NCBI GenBank assembly: GCA_904420045.1
Contig: CAJFTY010000023.1
Span: forward strand, 1-44,793
Direction: 5' to 3'
DNA: 44,793 nucleotides
Origin: Candidatus Metaruminococcus caecorum
Lineage (GTDB): Bacteria > Bacillota > Clostridia > Oscillospirales > Ruminococcaceae
This document shows positions 25,799 through 33,408 of the stretch, in pieces. The position numbers and the translations under genes are program-made. Every line of letters begins with the position of its first letter. The first letter of the stretch is position 1. A model generated the notes under the pieces. That model saw nothing but the letters and a program-made list of their open reading frames with translations. It did no database searches and had not been told where the DNA came from.

Positions 25799-26920
25799 TT
25801 AATTCCCCTCGGCCAGCTTAAATCCCAATCCCTCGGTCAGAGTAAAGCTGTTTTTCAGGCTGTCGGACAGATAGACGTTTTTCTGATTATCCACCAAAAT
25901 CAAAGCAAATTCCGGATGACTGTTGAGATGCTCCAGCGCGGTTTTTTTCCCCGCGATATAAAAGGTAGTGGAAAGCATATCCGCCAGCGTACCATCCTCG
26001 CTCACCACCGTGACCGAAGCGAGGTCGGTCTCGCAGGGATAGCCGGTGCGGGGATCCAGCACGTGATGATAGGTCTTTCCATCCTGTTCAAAGCTGCGCT
26101 CATAAGCGCCAGTGGTAGCCAGAATCTTGTTGGGCGCGGTCAGCTTTCCCACCAGGTCGTCGGCGTTTTTGCTGAATGGATTGCGCAGACCAATGGAAAA
26201 ATCCTCTCCGCCGGGCTTTTTCCCCCAGGCCAGCACGTTGCCGCCCAAGGAGATCAGCGCCGAATCCACTCCGTCCGCCTGAAGCTTCGCCTTGAGGCGG
26301 TCACAGGCATAACCCTTGGCAATCCCGCCCAGATCCAGCTTCATATAGGGCTTTTGCAGGCGGGCGGCCTTGGCCTTGTCGTCCAAGGAGATCTGCCGGT
26401 AATCCACATAGCTTTTCGCGGTGTCGATCTCCTCTTGGGAGGGAACCCGAGGATTGTCACCTGTAATGTTCCACAAAGAGGTCAACGGGCCGATGGTCAC
26501 ATCAAACAGCCCCTTGGTCTGCTTGCCGTATTCCTTGGCTTTGGAGAGAAGCGCATAGGTGTCGTCGCTTAAGTTGACCCGCTTGACCTCGGTGAGGCCC
26601 GCTTTGTCATTAATCTGGGAAATCTCCGATCCGCTTACATACATCGACAGCTTGTTTTCCAGTTCCTGTAAAAGCTGCATGTTTTCATTGGCGATTTTTT
26701 TCGCCTGATCCAACTTGCCGTCGGCGTCGCCGTACAGGATCTGAGAGATCGTAGTGTCCATGGCGAAGCCATCCAGCGTGTAGCTGGGAGGCTCTTTTAC
26801 CGTGGGCGTGTCTTGCTGCTTATTTTGAAGGAGCTTTACGGCTAGAAATGCCAGGGATCCAAACAAAACAAGGATGATTAAAATGGTTACGGTCCATCGA
26901 ATGGCTTTGTTTTTCTTCAT
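25799..26920 (-). CDS. apbE: FAD:protein FMN transferase
   Basis: Transfers FMN from FAD onto Thr/Ser of extracytoplasmic proteins, here expected to flavinylate RnfD and RnfG. The 373 aa protein has one N-terminal membrane anchor (about 9-30) without a lipobox cysteine. Conserved segments follow: GLFDVTIGPLTSLW, MKLDLGGIAKGYACD, ISLGGNVLAWG, ATTGAYER, HHVLDPRTGYP and the metal-binding ADMLSTTFYIAG. It is the first gene of the operon, downstream of a sigma-A promoter, with CAGGAG before the ATG. Confidence 0.95.
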   Translation of the reverse strand: MKKNKAIRWTVTILIILVLFGSLAFLAVKLLQNKQQDTPTVKEPPSYTLDGFAMDTTISQILYGDADGKLDQAKKIANENMQLLQELENKLSMYVSGSEISQINDKAGLTEVKRVNLSDDTYALLSKAKEYGKQTKGLFDVTIGPLTSLWNITGDNPRVPSQEEIDTAKSYVDYRQISLDDKAKAARLQKPYMKLDLGGIAKGYACDRLKAKLQADGVDSALISLGGNVLAWGKKPGGEDFSIGLRNPFSKNADDLVGKLTAPNKILATTGAYERSFEQDGKTYHHVLDPRTGYPCETDLASVTVVSEDGTLADMLSTTFYIAGKKTALEHLNSHPEFALILVDNQKNVYLSDSLKNSFTLTEGLGFKLAEGN

Positions 26921-27004
26921 TCTGTCAACGTCTCCTGTGATTAAGGTTATCGAAACTGGGCAATCTAATTTTTGAACGATTCCGTTCTTTCTGCAACAAG
27001 TTCA

Positions 27005-27033
27005 ATCATAATATGGAGCGAATGGAAAGTCAA
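27005..27033 (-). promoter_or_regulatory. Sigma-A-type promoter of the apbE-rnf operon
   Basis: On the minus strand TTGACT (27028-27033) and TATGAT (27005-27010) are 17 nt apart, with transcription expected near 26998 and a 5' leader of about 78 nt. The rest of the 329 bp gap between apbE and the divergent lipoprotein gene (26921-27249) shows no further gene or riboswitch that I can recognise. Confidence 0.75.
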
Positions 27034-27249
27034 GGAAAATTGCACGATTTTTGCGGATAAAAGCTTCTGATTTTTATAAAAACAGACATCCGCCAGCGAA
27101 TTGTATTCCCTTTTATTCTGTGCGCTTTCAAAAGAATGTATGCGCGTTTTGGGTTTATTGCGCAGAAAAAACGGTTTATGAAATTCAGGCGAACGAATTT
27201 GTCCAGTCGTGCATTTTCGTCCCATGAAAACTGTTAGGAGGAACCTCTC

Positions 27250-27705
27250 ATGAAAAAACAAATCATCTGCACCATTGCGGCAGCGATGATCGCCGTTTCC
27301 ATGTTTGCCGGGTGCAACAGCACTGCAACCATGAAGGACGGCACCTACCGGGCCGAGGCCAAGGACTATGACAGCCACGGCTGGAAGGAATACGTCGTCG
27401 TAACCATCAAAGACGGAAAATATGAATCGGTGGAATTTGACGCCGTAGACAAAGACGGAAAGAAAAAAAGCGAGGATCAGGAATATATGGCCGCGTATCC
27501 CTCAGATAAAGAATACGTCAAACCCGACGAATATTCCAAGCGGCTGCCGGAGGATTTAATCAAAAAACAGAACATCGAGGATGTGGACGTCATCGCCACC
27601 GCCACCACCTCCTCCCAGTCCTTTAAAAAGCTGGTTACCTCGCTGAAGGACAACATCAACAAAGGAATTACCGACACCTTTATCTTCGACCCTGACGCGA
27701 AATAA
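27250..27705 (+). CDS. FMN-binding domain lipoprotein
   Basis: A 151 aa predicted surface lipoprotein. Residues 1-21 are a signal peptide ending in MFAG before C22 (lipobox). The rest is a single FMN_bind-like domain: DGTYRAEAKDYDSHGWKEY, then VVTIKDGKYESVEFDAV, then a C-terminal motif ATATTSS at about 116-122. Related proteins (RnfG, NqrC, PplA) carry covalent FMN on Thr of an (S/D)GAT motif. Here the glycine is replaced by threonine, so flavinylation is uncertain. It diverges from apbE, whose enzyme would do the flavinylation. AGGAGG-type spacing to the ATG is good. Confidence 0.85.
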   Translation: MKKQIICTIAAAMIAVSMFAGCNSTATMKDGTYRAEAKDYDSHGWKEYVVVTIKDGKYESVEFDAVDKDGKKKSEDQEYMAAYPSDKEYVKPDEYSKRLPEDLIKKQNIEDVDVIATATTSSQSFKKLVTSLKDNINKGITDTFIFDPDAK

Positions 27706-27715
27706 TCAAACGCTA

Positions 27716-27756
27716 AAACATCCCGGCTTCCCAAAGGAGCCGGGATGTTTCTTTTC
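27716..27756 (+). terminator. Terminator of the FMN-binding lipoprotein gene
   Basis: A perfect 11 bp inverted repeat (27718-27728 with 27738-27748), loop 9 nt, followed by TTCTTTT on the plus strand, 12 nt after the stop codon. Confidence 0.88.
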
Positions 27757-27840
27757 TGCCGGTTTTCACAACGCCGGTTCTGTTTTTCAGACCAGTACAT
27801 AGATCCCTCGTATTGGAAAAATTTTTAAAATGGATTTTGT

Positions 27841-27890
27841 GTTATTTCGTCGAAGGATGCGCATACTACAAACAGCGGCACCGAAATAAC
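27841..27890 (+). promoter_or_regulatory. Possible forespore promoter inside an inverted repeat
   Basis: CATACTA at 27862-27868 equals the -10 consensus of forespore sigma-G promoters. The -35 region is weak. A perfect 9 bp inverted repeat (27841-27849 with 27882-27890) encloses it. It lies 128 nt before the SASP start. The rest of 27757-27980 is AT-rich with two TATAAT-like boxes (27917-27945) but no gene. Confidence 0.35.
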
Positions 27891-27995
27891 GGAAATCCAT
27901 TCGGAATGAATTACCATTTATAATTGAACGGGCGCCGCCTATAATAAGAAAGCAAACGCAATAAAAAAGAAAAGTATAAAGGAGTGTTAAGTATT

Positions 27996-28187
27996 ATGTC
28001 TAGCAACAAAATCGTTGTTCCTCAGGCGAGAGAGGCTCTTGACCGTTTCAAAATGGAAGCTGCGAACGAAGTTGGCGTGAACCTGAAAAACGGTTACAAC
28101 GGCGACCTGACCTCTAAGCAGGCTGGTTCTGTTGGCGGCCAGATGGTCAAAAAAATGATCGAAGCTTACGAGAACTCTGTGAAATAA
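27996..28187 (+). CDS. Alpha/beta-type small acid-soluble spore protein
   Basis: A 63 aa spore DNA-binding protein that coats and protects chromosomal DNA in the dormant spore and is degraded at germination. The family pattern is clear: LDRFKMEAANEVGV (with the GPR protease site after the Glu at 25), GYNGDLTSKQAGSVGGQMVKKMIEAYE. The ATG at 27996 is preferred; AAAGGAG lies about 11 nt upstream. A GTG at 27984 overlaps that ribosome site and is unlikely. This gene is good evidence that the organism makes endospores. Confidence 0.96.
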   Translation: MSSNKIVVPQAREALDRFKMEAANEVGVNLKNGYNGDLTSKQAGSVGGQMVKKMIEAYENSVK

Positions 28188-28199
28188 CCCAGTATCTCG

Positions 28200-28240
28200 A
28201 AAAAAACGGCGCTGCGAAATTTCGCAGCGCCGTTTTACTG
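28200..28240. terminator. Bidirectional terminator between SASP and metK
   Basis: A perfect inverted repeat with a stem of at least 14 bp centred near 28219 (about 28204-28235) is flanked by A-runs and T-runs on both sides. It can stop transcription of the plus-strand SASP gene and the minus-strand metK gene. Confidence 0.9.
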
Positions 28241-28291
28241 TCAACACAAAAGAAAGCGGAACAAAAATCTCCGCGTCCTTTTGTATGGGCT

Positions 28292-29482
28292 TTATTGAAG
28301 CGCGTCCACCGCCGCCAGCAACTGGGGAATCCGGTCGGTTTTCTCCCACGGGACGTTCAGGTCTTCCCGGCCCATGTGGCCGTAAGCGGCCAGCTTGCGA
28401 TAAATAGGACGGCGAAGATCCAGCTCTCGGATAATGGCATCGGGGCGAAGATCAAACACCCGAGACACCGCCTGGGCCAAACACTCATCCGAAACGCTGC
28501 CGGTACCAAAGGTATCCACCGTCACCGAGACGGGGCGCGCCACACCGATGGCGTAGGCGAGCTCGATCTCGCACCGGCTGGCAAGGCCCGCCGCCACGAT
28601 GTTTTTCGCCACATAACGGGCGGCATAGGCGGCGCTTCGGTCCACTTTCGTCGGGTCTTTCCCGGAAAATGCACCGCCGCCGTGCCGGGCGTACCCGCCG
28701 TAGGTGTCCACGATGATCTTGCGTCCGGTCAGGCCGCTGTCCCCCTGTGGGCCGCCGATTACAAACCGGCCGGTGGGGTTGATGTAGACCTTGGTGTTTT
28801 CATCCAGCAGGCTTTTGGGAATGGTGGTCTTAATCACCTGCTCCAGAATATCCAGCCGGATCTGCTCCAAAGAAACATTGGCGTCGTGCTGGCTGGACAC
28901 TACTACCGTGTCCACCCGGACAGGCTTATTGCCGTCATACTCCACCGTGACTTGGGTTTTTCCGTCGGGACGCAGGTAAGAAAGCGCCCCGTCTTTGCGC
29001 ACCTTCGTAAGCTTTAAGGCCAGCTTGTGGGCAAGCGAAATCGGCATGGGCATGAGCTCCGGCGTTTCATCGCAAGCGTAGCCGAACATCATCCCCTGGT
29101 CCCCCGCCCCGGTTTCGCTTTCCACCGGGTCGATGCCCTCTTTCGCCTCATAGGCCTTATCCACGCCCATGGCGATGTCGCCCGACTGTTCGTCGATGGC
29201 GGTGAGAACCGAGCAGGTGTTCCCATCAAAGCCGTATTTGGCCCGGTCGTATCCAATATCCAGCACCACATTCCGGGCGATTTTGGGAATGTCCACATAA
29301 CTGCTGGTGGAGATTTCCCCCATCACCAGGATCATTCCCGTAGTGGTCACTGTTTCGCAGGCCACACGGGCGTTGGGATCATGTTTTAAAATTTCATCCA
29401 GCACCGCGTCGGAAATCTGATCGCAGATTTTATCGGGATGCCCTTCGGTCACAGATTCCGAGGTAAATAACGTTTTTGCCAT
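28292..29482 (-). CDS. metK: S-adenosylmethionine synthetase
   Basis: Makes SAM from methionine and ATP. The 396 aa protein has the signature motifs [21 protein letters not shown] at the N-terminus, [12 protein letters not shown], and [19 protein letters not shown] with the phosphate-binding loop. The ATG at 29482 gives the usual N-terminus ([10 protein letters not shown]) and has AAAGGA 10 nt upstream. The longer frame to 29542 runs into the leader. Expression is under a SAM-I riboswitch immediately upstream, giving feedback by the product. Confidence 0.97.
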   Translation of the reverse strand: MAKTLFTSESVTEGHPDKICDQISDAVLDEILKHDPNARVACETVTTTGMILVMGEISTSSYVDIPKIARNVVLDIGYDRAKYGFDGNTCSVLTAIDEQSGDIAMGVDKAYEAKEGIDPVESETGAGDQGMMFGYACDETPELMPMPISLAHKLALKLTKVRKDGALSYLRPDGKTQVTVEYDGNKPVRVDTVVVSSQHDANVSLEQIRLDILEQVIKTTIPKSLLDENTKVYINPTGRFVIGGPQGDSGLTGRKIIVDTYGGYARHGGGAFSGKDPTKVDRSAAYAARYVAKNIVAAGLASRCEIELAYAIGVARPVSVTVDTFGTGSVSDECLAQAVSRVFDLRPDAIIRELDLRRPIYRKLAAYGHMGREDLNVPWEKTDRIPQLLAAVDALQ

Positions 29483-29573
29483 CGCATGTTCATCCTTTCT
29501 TTTGTCGACTTGTTCCATGTTTTCGGAAGCAACAAAAACCATACATCCGCCGCATTCCCGGGGATTTCCGGCA

Positions 29574-29606
29574 GTAAAAAGCGCCCGGGCATTTTGCCGG
29601 GCGCTG
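29574..29606 (-). terminator. Expression-platform terminator of the SAM riboswitch
   Basis: A strong GC-rich hairpin (about 29580-29604) followed by five T on the minus strand lies 90 nt before metK. It forms the off state when SAM is bound to the aptamer upstream. A GGTAACCTC segment just before it can pair with the GAGG of the aptamer's 3' side as antiterminator. Confidence 0.85.
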
Positions 29607-29623
29607 AGGTTACCATTTTTTGC

Positions 29624-29727
29624 TGTTCCTCATCTTCCGGTTAAAACCGCAGGATTTGGCACCTTGCCCTGTCAGGCAGGTTGCCGGGCATCATAGGACC
29701 TGATTCCTCCGCCGCTCTTGATAAGGT
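29624..29727 (-). promoter_or_regulatory. SAM-I (S-box) riboswitch controlling metK
   Basis: The minus strand carries the S-box core in order: CTTATCAAGAGCGGCGGAGG at the 5' side, GATGCCCGGCAACCTG, AGGTGCCAAATCC, and GATGAGGAAC closing P1. It is followed by a terminator and metK. S-box RNAs bind SAM and terminate transcription; metK is a classic target. Confidence 0.95.
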
Positions 29728-29740
29728 TTTATCATATGTT

Positions 29741-29768
29741 ATTATACACGAGAATCGTCAAAAGTCAA
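29741..29768 (-). promoter_or_regulatory. Sigma-A-type promoter of metK
   Basis: On the minus strand TTGACT (29763-29768) and TATAAT (29741-29746) are 16 nt apart. Transcription would begin near 29734, a few bases before the S-box aptamer. Confidence 0.85.
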
Positions 29769-29773
29769 CCGTT

Positions 29774-30355
29774 TCAAACCGATTCTTCCAAAATGTGTTT
29801 TTTTACCAGTTTGCTAATAGATTTATAAACCAAAAACGCGATGATGGAATTGGCGCCCGCCTTGACCAGATTAAAGGGGATAATTGCGGGCAAAAGAAGG
29901 CTGACTACCGCTTCCCTGGGCTGGCCCATGTAGATTGGCGTAAGCAGAATGTTCCACACAATCATCACTGCTATCCACGCCAGCACTCCCAGCGACATAG
30001 CCAGCATTGCCCTGCCCTGGGTCTTTTTACGCCTATACAGAAGCCCCGCCACCACTACATAACTGCCGGTGGCCACAATGTGCATCAAAATTCCGATCGG
30101 GCCGCCCCCTGCACTAACCGTGACGCCCTGGATCACTGCTGTGACCACTGTGAGCATCAGTCCCACCCACGGACCAAACAAAAACGTGCCGATAAAGATT
30201 GGTATATCGGCGGGGTCGTACTCTAAAAATGCAACACCCGGAATGATGGGAAAATGAATGAGCCACACCAAGACCACCGAGATTGCGCAGAACATCGCCA
30301 GCAGCGACATCTGTTTCACGCTCATCCGTTTGAGACTGTTTACACTTGCTTTCAT
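29774..30355 (-). CDS. ribU: Riboflavin ECF transporter S component RibU
   Basis: The substrate-binding membrane subunit that captures riboflavin for an ECF-type ABC importer; the shared energising module is not in this window. The 193 aa protein has about six membrane segments and the RibU-typical segment LEYDPADIPIFIGTFLFGPW near residues 44-63. GGAGGT precedes the ATG. The assignment to riboflavin, rather than another vitamin, rests on an FMN riboswitch directly upstream. It supplies flavin for the flavin-rich Rnf complex encoded nearby. Confidence 0.92.
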   Translation of the reverse strand: MKASVNSLKRMSVKQMSLLAMFCAISVVLVWLIHFPIIPGVAFLEYDPADIPIFIGTFLFGPWVGLMLTVVTAVIQGVTVSAGGGPIGILMHIVATGSYVVVAGLLYRRKKTQGRAMLAMSLGVLAWIAVMIVWNILLTPIYMGQPREAVVSLLLPAIIPFNLVKAGANSIIAFLVYKSISKLVKKHILEESV

Positions 30356-30415
30356 TTTGCTACCTCCAAATATAAAGAATTAAAATTAGAGGTCTGCCGG
30401 GGGTCCTTGGCCGCC

Positions 30416-30455
30416 GCAAAAAGCGCGCCCTCAGAAAAACACTGAGGGCGCGCCG
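30416..30455 (-). terminator. Expression-platform terminator of the FMN riboswitch
   Basis: A perfect 12 bp inverted repeat (30423-30434 with 30442-30453) is followed by five T on the minus strand, 60 nt before ribU. It should form when FMN is bound. Confidence 0.88.
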
Positions 30456-30469
30456 GTTTTGTGACAAAC

Positions 30470-30602
30470 CCGTTTCTTTTATCCGGACTTTAACCGTCGG
30501 TCCTGGAATCGCACCAGAGTCTGCCGGGAAACCCAGCTCGCGGACTGACGCGCGACGCGCGCATTACCGCCGGTGGAGACTTTCACTCCGCCCTGAAACA
30601 GA
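30470..30602 (-). promoter_or_regulatory. FMN (RFN) riboswitch controlling ribU
   Basis: The minus strand shows the RFN core: CAGGGCGGAGTGAAAG, CCACCGGCGGTAATG, CAGTCCGCGAGC, a variable stem, GGTGCGATTCCAG, GACCGACGGTTAAAGTCCGG and the closing AAAAGAAACG. It is followed by a terminator and ribU. The variable arm contains a GC-rich GCGCGC/GCGCGT hairpin. This element represses riboflavin uptake when FMN is plentiful. Confidence 0.95.
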
Positions 30603-30628
30603 CATTTAATTTTCAGTTGTACAAAACG

Positions 30629-31057
30629 CTATTTGTCTTCCTCGCTGTCGCAGCCACATCCGCAGTCGTCGCAGCCACACTCATCAAAATCGAACTCCAG
30701 CTCCTCGTGGCAGTTGGGGCACTCGATCTCGCCAGCCGCGACCATCTCTTCATCCAGGCAGATGGTATCGCCGCAGGTGGGGCACACAACTTCATAATAT
30801 TCGTCATCGTCGCAGCAGCATTCATCGTCGTCCTCATCGTCATAGACGATTTCCTCGATCTGGCCCAGATCTTCGTCGATGATGTCCACCAGCTCTTCCA
30901 TTTCGTCCTGAGAGTCCTGAAGATCGCTGACAGCCATGGCCATTTCATCCAAAACATCCAGCATTGCGCCGAATACTTTGCCTTCCTTGCTGTCCATGTC
31001 CAGATCCAGACCATCCATCAGGCCTTTTAAGTATGCAACTTTTTCCATGATATCCAT
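30629..31057 (-). CDS. CD1247-type zinc-ribbon protein
   Basis: A 142 aa protein with an N-terminal domain like that of C. difficile CD1247: EKVAYLKGLMDGL, KVFGAMLDVLDEMA, EELVDIIDEDLGQIEEIV. An acidic spacer with CCC and one zinc ribbon (CPTC and CPNC) follow, and then a cysteine/aspartate-rich tail with six further cysteines (CGCDDCGCGC). The function is unknown. The ATG at 31057 has GAGG about 7 nt upstream. An ATG four codons earlier is possible. The family is restricted to Clostridia as far as I know. Confidence 0.8.
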   Translation of the reverse strand: MDIMEKVAYLKGLMDGLDLDMDSKEGKVFGAMLDVLDEMAMAVSDLQDSQDEMEELVDIIDEDLGQIEEIVYDDEDDDECCCDDDEYYEVVCPTCGDTICLDEEMVAAGEIECPNCHEELEFDFDECGCDDCGCGCDSEEDK

Positions 31058-31171
31058 TGTACGCCTCATTTCTCCGCCGGAATCGTCCTGTAAGCCTTCT
31101 CATATCCGGCGGAGGAATGAGATGCTTATTTTTATTGTATGCTTGTTGTTGCAAAAAAATGCCCAACGCCT

Positions 31172-31560
31172 GATTTTATGCACGTCCAAAAGCTCCCGCC
31201 AAAACAACAGCTTGGCCGCATAAATCTGTAAAATGGTTCAAACGCCCCGTTGAACACCGTGCCCATTCATATGAAAATTGTGGTGCCGCTTTGCGGCAGC
31301 TGACATGTTGTGTCAACAACAATTTTTCCAATGGATTTTCCATAGGAAAATCCTATACCTGTGCCCAGGTACTGAAAAACACTGATGCCGCTTTGCGGCA
31401 GACGGGTTTGCAACCCGTCAAGTGTTTTTCCAATGGACTTTTGGACCCCAAAAGTCCTTTACTGAGCCCGCCCATATAAAAATTGCGGTTTCGCTTTCGC
31501 GAAAGATGGGACAATGTCCCATCAGCAATTTTGTAATGGTTCAAACGACCCGTTTAAACC
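31172..31560. repeat. Four tandem ~102 bp folded repeat units
   Basis: The 502 bp gap between the CD1247-type gene and efp holds four units whose outer stems begin at 31172, 31274, 31375 and 31478 (spacing 102, 101, 103). Each has an outer stem (31172-31181/31218-31226; 31274-31281/31319-31326; 31375-31383/31421-31429; 31478-31486/31525-31532). Units 2-4 hold two inner hairpins (for example 31386-31400 and 31401-31419). A CCAATGG-like linker leads to a third hairpin (31236-31255, 31333-31353, 31435-31457, 31538-31560). Stem sequences differ between units but pairing is kept. Unit 1 is degenerate inside. I know no named family for it. The last hairpin touches the efp stop. Confidence 0.85.
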
Positions 31561-32117
31561 TATGCGCGCTCCATATACTCGCCGGTGCGGGTATCCACGC
31601 GGATGCGGTCGCCCTCTTCCAAAAACAGGGGAACCTTGATTTCCGCGCCGGTTTCCAGCACGGCAGGCTTGGTGGCGTTGGTGGCAGTGTCGCCCTTAAA
31701 GCCGGGATCGGTCTGGGTGATTTCCAGTTCCACAAAGAACGGAGGTTCCACGCCGAAAACATTGCCCTTATAAGACAGAACTTTTACTTCCATATTCTCT
31801 TTGACGAATTTGAAGTTGTCGTCCAGCTTGCTGGCGTCGATGGGCTCCTGCTCGTAGGTTTCGGTATCCATAAAGTAGTAGAGCGACCCGTCATTGTACA
31901 GGTACTGCATCGCCCTGCGCTCAATATAAGCAGTGGGGAATTTTTCAGTGGGGTTAAAAGTTTTTTCAAGCACAGCGCCTGTAATCACGTTGCGGACCTT
32001 GGTGCGGACAAAGGCCGCGCCCTTCCCCGGTTTCACATGCTGGAATTCCACAATCTGATAGACGGTGCCATCCATATCAAAGGTTACGCCATTTCGAAAT
32101 TCTCCGGCTGAAATCAT
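31560..32117 (-). CDS. efp: Translation elongation factor P
   Basis: Relieves ribosome stalling at proline runs. The 185 aa protein has the three-domain EF-P form, with [10 protein letters not shown] at the start, the modification loop KPGKGAAFV (K32 at the tip), and a C-terminal domain ending in [23 protein letters not shown] precedes the ATG. Which lysine-modifying system acts on it is not visible here. It follows pepP by 78 nt, a pairing frequent in Firmicutes. The stop codon abuts the folded repeat array. Confidence 0.97.
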   Translation of the reverse strand: MISAGEFRNGVTFDMDGTVYQIVEFQHVKPGKGAAFVRTKVRNVITGAVLEKTFNPTEKFPTAYIERRAMQYLYNDGSLYYFMDTETYEQEPIDASKLDDNFKFVKENMEVKVLSYKGNVFGVEPPFFVELEITQTDPGFKGDTATNATKPAVLETGAEIKVPLFLEEGDRIRVDTRTGEYMERA

Positions 32118-32195
32118 AAGTTACCTCCATAAAAAATGCAAATTACTGTATCAGATACAGTTTATCGCATAAAGGGAATTTTTTCAACCCCTAAT

Positions 32196-33263
32196 TTACA
32201 AAGTTATCAGTTGTTTTTCGCTTTTTGTCAGATTTTCATATCCGTGTTCGGTAATTACCACCATGTCCTCAATGCGCACACCAAATTTTCCCTCCAGATA
32301 AATTCCCGGCTCTACGGTGATCACCATGCCGGGAGCCAGAAGCGTTTCCTCCCTGGTGTTAAAGCAGGGGGATTCATGGATAAAAAGCCCCACGCTGTGC
32401 CCCAGACCGTGGCCGAAGCAGCCGGCAAACCCACGATTGTCAATAAAATTGCGGGCCGCCGCATCCACCTGCTTGCCGGGAATGCCGGGCCGGATCATAT
32501 CAAACGCCTTTTCCTGGGCCTTTAAAACGGTGTTGTAAACGGTCATCTGAAGCTCATCCACCTGGCCGATGGCCACTGTGCGGGTCATATCGCTGCAGTA
32601 TCCATCCACCGATGCGCCGAAATCCATGGTGAGAAAGTCCCCGTTCCGAAGCTCCCGCTCGGTGGGCGTGCCGTGGGGCAGCGAGGAATTTTCCCCGGAC
32701 ACGGCGATGGTGTCAAACGCCAGCCCGTCCGCCCCCAACAGCTTCATCTGATATTCCAAATAAGCTGCCACCTGTTTTTCGGTGACGCCGAGCTTGATAA
32801 AGTTAAGCGCCTCGGCAAACGCGCGGTCGGTGATGGCCTGAGCGGCCTTGATGGTCGTAAGCTCCTCTGGGGATTTGATGCTGCGCATGGAAAACAAACA
32901 GTCGGACACAGCGGAGCTTGCATCAAACGCCCGTTCAGGGAACCGCTTTTGCAGGGAGGCAAACTCCTCCAACGTGACAGCGGCGGCCTCGATTCCCACG
33001 GTATTCACCTGATGGCGGGTAAAAATTTCCTCCGCCTGGGCTTTCAAATCCTCCAGCAACAGCACCCGGCATCCTTTGACCGTACGCTTGGCTTTTTCAA
33101 AGTACCGAAAGTCGATTAGGAAATACGACTCCTCCCGGGTGCACAATAACATCCCGGCCGAAGATGCAAAGCCCGTCAGATACCGGCGGTTTTCCGGGGA
33201 AATAATCAGCGCGGCCTCCATCCCCTCCGGCAGGCGCTTCATAAATTCTATGAGATGATCCAT
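32196..33263 (-). CDS. pepP: Xaa-Pro aminopeptidase, M24 family
   Basis: A cytoplasmic metallo-aminopeptidase removing residues before proline. The 355 aa protein has a creatinase-like N-terminal domain (about 1-120) and the pita-bread catalytic domain. The five metal ligands are in MDFGASVDG, CSDMTRT, FGHGLGHSVG, VEPGIYL and VRIEDMV. The ATG at 33263 has GGAAAGGAAG 8 nt upstream. A longer frame reaching 33374 lacks family similarity. It is co-transcribed with aroQ and efp. Confidence 0.95.
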   Translation of the reverse strand: MDHLIEFMKRLPEGMEAALIISPENRRYLTGFASSAGMLLCTREESYFLIDFRYFEKAKRTVKGCRVLLLEDLKAQAEEIFTRHQVNTVGIEAAAVTLEEFASLQKRFPERAFDASSAVSDCLFSMRSIKSPEELTTIKAAQAITDRAFAEALNFIKLGVTEKQVAAYLEYQMKLLGADGLAFDTIAVSGENSSLPHGTPTERELRNGDFLTMDFGASVDGYCSDMTRTVAIGQVDELQMTVYNTVLKAQEKAFDMIRPGIPGKQVDAAARNFIDNRGFAGCFGHGLGHSVGLFIHESPCFNTREETLLAPGMVITVEPGIYLEGKFGVRIEDMVVITEHGYENLTKSEKQLITL

Positions 33264-33408
33264 CCAGACGCTTCCTTTCCAGCGGATTGAAGAAACGCAA
33301 GCAAAAACGCCTTCGCTCCGGCCCGTTCCTACTTTTTTGTTATGCCTGATTCTGGTTTGTTCATACAGGCGCAAGGAGAAAAAACACAGGGCATTGCATA
33401 CAGTCCGC

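Noticed and set aside
26965-27378. A 137-codon minus-strand frame overlapping the FMN-binding lipoprotein gene
   Set aside because: It covers the apbE promoter region and the 5' end of a convincing lipoprotein gene on the other strand, and shows no domain.
31291-31544. Short open frames on both strands inside the folded repeats
   Set aside because: They have no ribosome sites and change sequence freely between units while base pairing is kept, which speaks against coding.
31172-31560. CRISPR array at the tandem repeats
   Set aside because: The period is about 102 bp with whole-unit folding. There are no short identical repeats separated by unique spacers, and no cas genes are nearby.
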